The translations under genes were made by a program, and so were the position numbers. A stretch of DNA of 42,627 bases from Clostridia bacterium (GTDB lineage Bacteria; Bacillota; Clostridia; Oscillospirales; Acutalibacteraceae). Location: NCBI GenBank assembly GCA_017522225.1, contig JAFWZR010000018.1:1-42627 (forward strand), in the 5' to 3' direction. The notes beneath the pieces were generated by a model that saw only the letters and a list, made by a program, of their open reading frames with translations, was not told the origin of the DNA and did not search any database. Below, piece by piece: positions 39,561 through 42,627 of the stretch; the first letter of the stretch is position 1, and each line of letters begins with the position of its first letter.

Positions 39561-40268
39561 TCAGTCATTTCTTTTGTTAATCCATTTTAAATAGTGCTCG
39601 CAGAAATCGTTATACTTCTGCGGACTCATAAAAATTTTTTCACCGTTATCGAGCTGAACTATTCTCTTGTCAAAGCTCTTGACTTTATCAACATTAACCA
39701 GATATGAGCGATGAATTCTGAAAAAGCCTAAAGGATTAAGTTCCTTTTCGAGGGAAGAAATCGTCCTGTGGCAAACGACATAACCTTTATTAAGATAAAT
39801 GTAAACATCCTTTCGGGACACTTCCATATAGTATACATCTTTCAAGCTTATAATGTCATTTCTTCCGTCAATCTTAACCAAGAGCTTTCTTCCGGCATAA
39901 TTTGTAGCAACAAAATTATCAAGTGCCTCAAAAACTTTCTCCGATTGAATCGGCTTTAATAAATAGCGATGTGTTCTTACCTCAAAGGCTTCGTAAACAA
40001 AATCCGAATACGCTGTTATAAAAACAATGCCTTTTTCTTCACCATAATCCCTGCGTATGATTCTCGCAAACTCAAGACCGTCTATGCCGTCAGGCATTTT
40101 GCAGTCAAGAAAAAACAAATCATAATCAGAAATTCTGTCGATCAATTCATCAAAGTTCAAAAATACATCGTACGATATTTGTATATCCTTCATTTGGATA
40201 TAATCTTCCAAAACACCGGCTATAACATTTAATGTATTTTTGTCATCATCACACACAGCAATTCTCAT
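39561..40268 (-). CDS. LytTR-family response regulator
   Basis: The 235-residue protein has a receiver domain (1-120) with Asp7-Asp8-Asp9, phospho-acceptor Asp55 in Phe-Leu-Asp-Cys-Lys-Met-Pro, Thr85 and Lys105 in Leu-Leu-Lys-Pro. The LytTR DNA-binding domain follows (about 128-230): Asp-Val-Tyr-Tyr-Met-Glu-Val, His-Arg-Thr-Ile-Ser-Ser-Leu-Glu, and Phe-Phe-Arg-Ile-His-Arg-Ser-Tyr-Leu-Val-Asn. LytTR proteins bind two direct repeats about 21 bp apart, and such repeats lie upstream of this gene and of the operon at 36 kb. It forms a two-component pair with the adjacent kinase. Confidence 0.95.
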   Translation of the reverse strand: MRIAVCDDDKNTLNVIAGVLEDYIQMKDIQISYDVFLNFDELIDRISDYDLFFLDCKMPDGIDGLEFARIIRRDYGEEKGIVFITAYSDFVYEAFEVRTHRYLLKPIQSEKVFEALDNFVATNYAGRKLLVKIDGRNDIISLKDVYYMEVSRKDVYIYLNKGYVVCHRTISSLEKELNPLGFFRIHRSYLVNVDKVKSFDKRIVQLDNGEKIFMSPQKYNDFCEHYLKWINKRND

Positions 40269-40295
40269 TGTTAATGCTCACACCCATCGTACATA

Positions 40296-40324
40296 ATTAT
40301 AATATAAATAAAATAATATTTCAA
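40296..40324 (-). promoter_or_regulatory. Canonical promoter of the LytTR operon
   Basis: Leftward TTGAAA (40319-40324), 17 bp, TATAAT (40296-40301), 28 bp before the ATG. It lies downstream of the LytTR-type promoter and could give a basal level of regulator and kinase. Confidence 0.7.
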
Positions 40325-40364
40325 CAAGTTAATAAAAACCCATTGAATATCGTACATTATTTAT

Positions 40365-40370
40365 ATAGTA
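40365..40370 (-). promoter_or_regulatory. -10 box of the LytTR-type promoter of the regulator operon
   Basis: Leftward TACTAT, with CGAAAA at the -35 position (40388-40393); this matches the CGAAAT in the same position at the 36-kb promoter. Confidence 0.55.
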
Positions 40371-40398
40371 ACATAAAATTTCGAGTTTTTTCGTCAAA

Positions 40399-40428
40399 CG
40401 GTACGAATCGTTTAAAATTGGGTACGAA
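40399..40428 (-). promoter_or_regulatory. LytTR-type direct repeat upstream of the regulator operon
   Basis: Two GGTACGAA copies (40400-40407, 40421-40428) with a 21-bp period; 28 bp (40371-40398) to the -10, the same as at 36 kb. The intervening 28 bp differs in sequence between the two loci, so the shared spacing is not simply recent duplication. Confidence 0.75.
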
Positions 40429-40500
40429 TAAAAACACTGTTCAAATTTAATTTTATAAAATTTGATTACTTTTATAATAACTATGACTTTCTCTAAATAA

Positions 40501-40556
40501 AAACAACAAATCCGAACACATCGTTGGTTATAGATGGGTTCGGATTTATGTTGTTT
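40501..40556 (-). terminator. Long hairpin/terminator at the end of the recombinase region
   Basis: Arms AAACAACA + AATCCGAAC + CATC (40501-40522) pair with 40533-40556, about 21 bp with a 2-nt bulge and one mismatch. Leftward it is followed by TTATTT, so it may stop transcripts from the recombinase side before the LytTR operon. Confidence 0.65.
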
Positions 40557-40561
40557 GGCGC
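40538..40561 (+). repeat. 24-bp direct repeat, copy 1
   Basis: Begins GTTCGGATTT and ends TTTGGCGC; 21 of 24 bases match copy 2 at 40887-40910. It overlaps the right arm of the long hairpin. Confidence 0.6.
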
Positions 40562-40574
40562 CTCAAACAGGAGA

Positions 40575-40832
40575 TTCCCCTGACAGGGAAAGTGTCACGA
40601 AGTGACAAAAGGGTGTGAACCTGTGACATTTACGGTCAGAAATAAGGTCGCCTTGCTCGCTTGGTGACTCCCCACAGTGTGGGGAGATGTCTGCGAAGCA
40701 GACAGAGGGGACGGCCGCCGTCAGCGGCGCTTCGCAATTCTCCCTATTTCTTCCTACTCGATGACTTGACTATTCGTCCACCGGACGGTCAAGTCATCTC
40801 GTCAGTTAACAGCCGCGGTATTAACTAACGAG
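40575..40832. repeat. Array of six stem-loops beside the recombinase
   Basis: Successive inverted repeats: TTCCC/GGGAA (40575-40590), TGTCAC/GTGACA (40593-40607), CTCCCCACA/TGTGGGGAG (40668-40686), TGTCTGC/GCAGACA (40688-40704), ATGACTTGAC/GTCAAGTCAT with an inner CGTCC/GGACG (40761-40797), and CTCGT-AGTTAA with TTAACT-ACGAG (40798-40832, overlapping the recombinase 3' end). It codes for nothing visible and looks like a dispersed palindromic repeat or a structured end of a mobile element. Confidence 0.65.
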
Positions 40833-40865
40833 GTGTTGCATATGAGAGCCATTTGATACACAAAA

Positions 40866-40901
40866 GAAAAAGACAGAAACCCGAAAGTTCGGATTTCTGT
40901 C
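40866..40901 (-). terminator. Terminator inside the 3' end of the recombinase frame
   Basis: Arms GACAGAAA-CCGAA and its partner (40872-40885/40888-40901) pair over 13-14 bp with one G-U and a 2-nt loop in the DNA count, followed leftward by TTTTTCTTTT. Transcripts would end before the annotated stop codon, so the true C-terminus is uncertain. Confidence 0.75.
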
Positions 40902-40910
40902 CTTTGGCGC
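40887..40910 (+). repeat. 24-bp direct repeat, copy 2
   Basis: Matches copy 1 at 40538-40561 in 21 of 24 positions. The two copies flank the hairpin array, 349 bp apart. Confidence 0.6.
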
Positions 40911-42374
40911 AGCAACGGTTGTTGAATCCGAACTTAACGGTAAATTTTCAACTTCAACCAACCGGACGGCTTCAGTGCCGTCCTTGTAGTTGAAGTTAAT
41001 CACTAATCTGTCCTCAAACAAATGAACTGAATTCAGAAACAAATCTATCAGTCTTCGTTTGTGGTCTTTTCTTTTCACTCCGTACTTTTTCAGCTCTCCG
41101 AACCATTCAAGTATCATTTCTTTTGTCAGCATCGGCTGTTCGATTTCTTCCCTTATTATCTGTGCAGATAATTCAGCCTTCTGCTTTTCTAATTCTTCGA
41201 GCCTGTCCTTTGTCGATGAAGTAAGTATTCCCTGCTGAATTGCATCGAGCATATTGTCAATTCCTCGTTGAATATCAGCATATTGTTTTTTCAGCATCGG
41301 AAGTGTTGTGTTTTCTTTTTTCTGCAGCTTCAATATCTCGTCTGCGACTTTATCAAGCAGTTCATTGTTATGTAAAATCGTTTCAATCTGTTTTAAAACA
41401 ATTTCTTCAATCCAATCCTTCTGAACAGTTTTCTTGTCGCAATCGTGCTTCTTTTTTACTCCGACACATTTGTAATAGTAATACTTTTTGTCTGTATGAC
41501 TTGTACCGCTCTCCCCTACCATAAGTCTGTTACATTTGCCGCAGAACAGCTTTGTTGTCAGAAGATAATCTTCATCTGCCTTATGTGTTGCAGGTGCTTT
41601 TTTCGTTTCTTCAATCCTGCGTTGAACCTTATCGAACAATTCCTGCGGTACAATTGCAGGTATTCCGTTCGGGTGTACAATATCCTTGTATCTGTATTCA
41701 CCGATATACTTTCGGTTATGTAACATTCGGGAAACAACATTGTCGCTGACTTTTTTGCCTTTGGTTGTTCTGATACCTTTGCCGTTCAGTTCTTCTGCTA
41801 TTTCTTTCATTGTCTTTCCTTCTGCATAGCTTTGAAACGCTTCAAGAACAGCAGGAGCTGTTAACGGGTTAATCTGATAAAATTGATTTTTATCAATCAC
41901 ATATCCGATTGGGATATTGCAGCCTATCGACTTGCATTTCAAAGCATTTTCGGTTCTGCCGCGAATGACTTTTACCGAAAGTTCTTTAGAGTAATACTCA
42001 GCCATACCTTCAAGCATTGATTCTAAAATTATTCCATTGGGGTCATCAGAGATATGCTCAGTTATAGAAATAACCTTAACCCCATTCTTTTTAAGTGTTG
42101 CTTTGTATTTCGCACTATCATAACGATTTCGGGCGAAACGGTCAAACTTCCACAACAATAATTGTATCGAATTTGTTTTTTGAACTGTCTTTAACCATTC
42201 TTTGGAAATCGGGTCGGTTATCTGTTCTTGCAGAACGAGCTCTGTCTATGTATATACCTACAATGGTTTGTCCGTTCTTTTCTGCATAAGCCTTGCATTC
42301 ACGAACCTGACCTTCAATAGATTCCTCGCGTTGGTTACTGCTTGAGTATCTTGCATATATAACTGCGTTCATTT

Positions 42375-42473
42375 TCATTCCTCCATTCCGGATTTAATAT
42401 AGCGCGCAACAGCGCTTTTGTAAAGGCCGTAAGCTTTACTTTTTGAATAATTTATTTTGATTGAGTTGTTCAT
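42375..42473 (-). CDS. Small protein upstream of the recombinase
   Basis: A 32-codon frame (ATG at 42473, AAAGGATTGATAGA upstream) ends in TGA overlapping the first recombinase ATG candidate, and contains the recombinase ribosome site. The product is basic, with Lys-Ala-Tyr-Gly-Leu-Tyr-Lys. I do not recognise it. Position and RBS support translation; its role, perhaps excision or regulation of the element, is inference. Confidence 0.5.
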   Translation of the reverse strand: MNNSIKINYSKSKAYGLYKSAVARYIKSGMEE

Positions 42474-42477
42474 TCTA

Positions 42478-42594
42478 TCAATCCTTTCTTTGATTATTAT
42501 AAAATTCTGTTATTTCAGAGAAAAAGCATCTTGCTAATTCTGAATATACTGCTTTCGGAATACTTTCCGTTCCTTTCTTAATTTCAATATTCAA
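42478..42594 (-). CDS. Small protein, first of the recombinase operon in the window
   Basis: A 38-codon frame starts with TTG at 42594 (GGGAGGTG upstream) and ends with TGA at 42478, 4 bp before the next small gene. The product begins Asn-Ile-Glu-Ile-Lys-Lys-Gly-Thr-Glu-Ser-Ile-Pro and has Tyr-Ser-Glu-Leu-Ala-Arg-Cys-Phe. Small ORFs of this kind often precede serine recombinases in clostridial integrative elements, but I cannot name a family. Confidence 0.5.
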   Translation of the reverse strand: MNIEIKKGTESIPKAVYSELARCFFSEITEFYNNQRKD

Positions 42595-42600
42595 CACCTC

Positions 42601-42622
42601 CCCAACCTTTCTATTCGTTGGG
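42601..42622 (-). other. Short inverted repeat at the window edge
   Basis: CCCAAC/GTTGGG arms (42601-42606, 42617-42622) lie directly upstream of and partly over the ribosome site of the 38-codon gene. It could modulate that start. Confidence 0.3.
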
Positions 42623-42627
42623 TTATT

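Larger units (their letters stand above)
40821..42372 (-). pseudogene. Large serine recombinase, frameshifted
   Basis: The start at 42372 has GGAGG 7 bases upstream. The N-terminal catalytic domain begins Ala-Val-Ile-Tyr-Ala-Arg-Tyr-Ser-Ser (nucleophile Ser10) and reaches Asp-Thr-Ile-Ile-Val. Near 42158 one extra base shifts the frame; the homology resumes directly as Trp-Lys-Phe-Asp-Arg-Phe-Ala-Arg-Asn-Arg. The remaining frame has the recombinase domain, a zinc ribbon (Cys-Gly-Lys-Cys...Cys-Val-Gly...Cys), and a coiled coil, as in Tn4451-type integrases. The last 20 codons run through a terminator hairpin. Without the shift it would be about 516 residues. A sequencing error is the main alternative. 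Such enzymes move integrative elements in Clostridia. Confidence 0.82.

Noticed and set aside
38262-40268. Agr-type peptide quorum-sensing locus
   Set aside because: Kinase and regulator fit the class, but no AgrB-like processing enzyme or AgrD-like propeptide was found in the window.
40575-40832. CRISPR array
   Set aside because: The stem-loops differ from each other and there are no evenly spaced identical repeats or cas genes.

Overview
The window looks like chromosome from a gut-type Clostridia, probably Oscillospiraceae/Ruminococcus-like. The support is low-to-moderate GC, AGGAGG ribosome sites with AT-rich spacers, canonical TTGACA-17-TATAAT promoters, a T-box before ileS, a single-chain pyruvate:ferredoxin oxidoreductase, BspA-type leucine-rich repeats and a serine recombinase. 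None of this fixes the species. All 31 genes with a legible end stop with TAA or TGA; the only TAG is an in-frame interruption of an MFS gene.

Layout. 1-700: the tail of an ANTAR regulator and a tnpV-like transposon gene behind a terminator/RBS-sequestering hairpin. 718-2143: a RES-domain protein behind a short attenuated leader, downstream of a tRNA-Thr/tRNA-Tyr unit. 2219-4611: a divergent pair, amidohydrolase and GH4 glycosidase, with two mirrored promoters around one operator-like palindrome. 4605-6196: a small basic protein, a glycerophosphodiester phosphodiesterase and rpsU. 6244-13864: a leftward run of MFS transporter (amber-interrupted), ABC ATPase and permease, nadD, yqeK, rsfS and leuS, with TAATG/ATGA overlaps. 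14032-16002: a large acidic secreted protein. 16200-19878: nifJ. 19982-21577: a NYN/PIN-type nuclease gene. 21623-25137: T-box leader and long-form ileS. 25142-30968: secreted beta-helix protein, ceramidase-like protein, aldo/keto reductase with 4Fe-4S clusters, and two decayed glycosidase genes, suggesting a glycan-use neighbourhood losing functions. 31126-40428: a LytTR two-component locus with surface proteins. 40501-42622: structured non-coding DNA and a frameshifted serine recombinase with two small upstream ORFs.

The most interesting system is at 31-40 kb. A LytTR response regulator, a GHKL histidine kinase and a BspA-like LRR surface protein form one operon. The next operon encodes two proteins that share an almost identical membrane anchor, followed by a multidomain secreted protein with a possible papain-like Cys/His/Asn triad. 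Upstream of both operons is the same direct repeat, GGTACGAA twice with a 21-bp period, and in both cases exactly 28 bp separate it from a -10 box with a poor -35. This is the expected geometry of LytTR-activated promoters and predicts autoregulation plus control of a surface-protein operon. The regulator operon also has a second, canonical promoter that could supply a basal level.

All functional names are from reading motifs by eye; no database search was possible.
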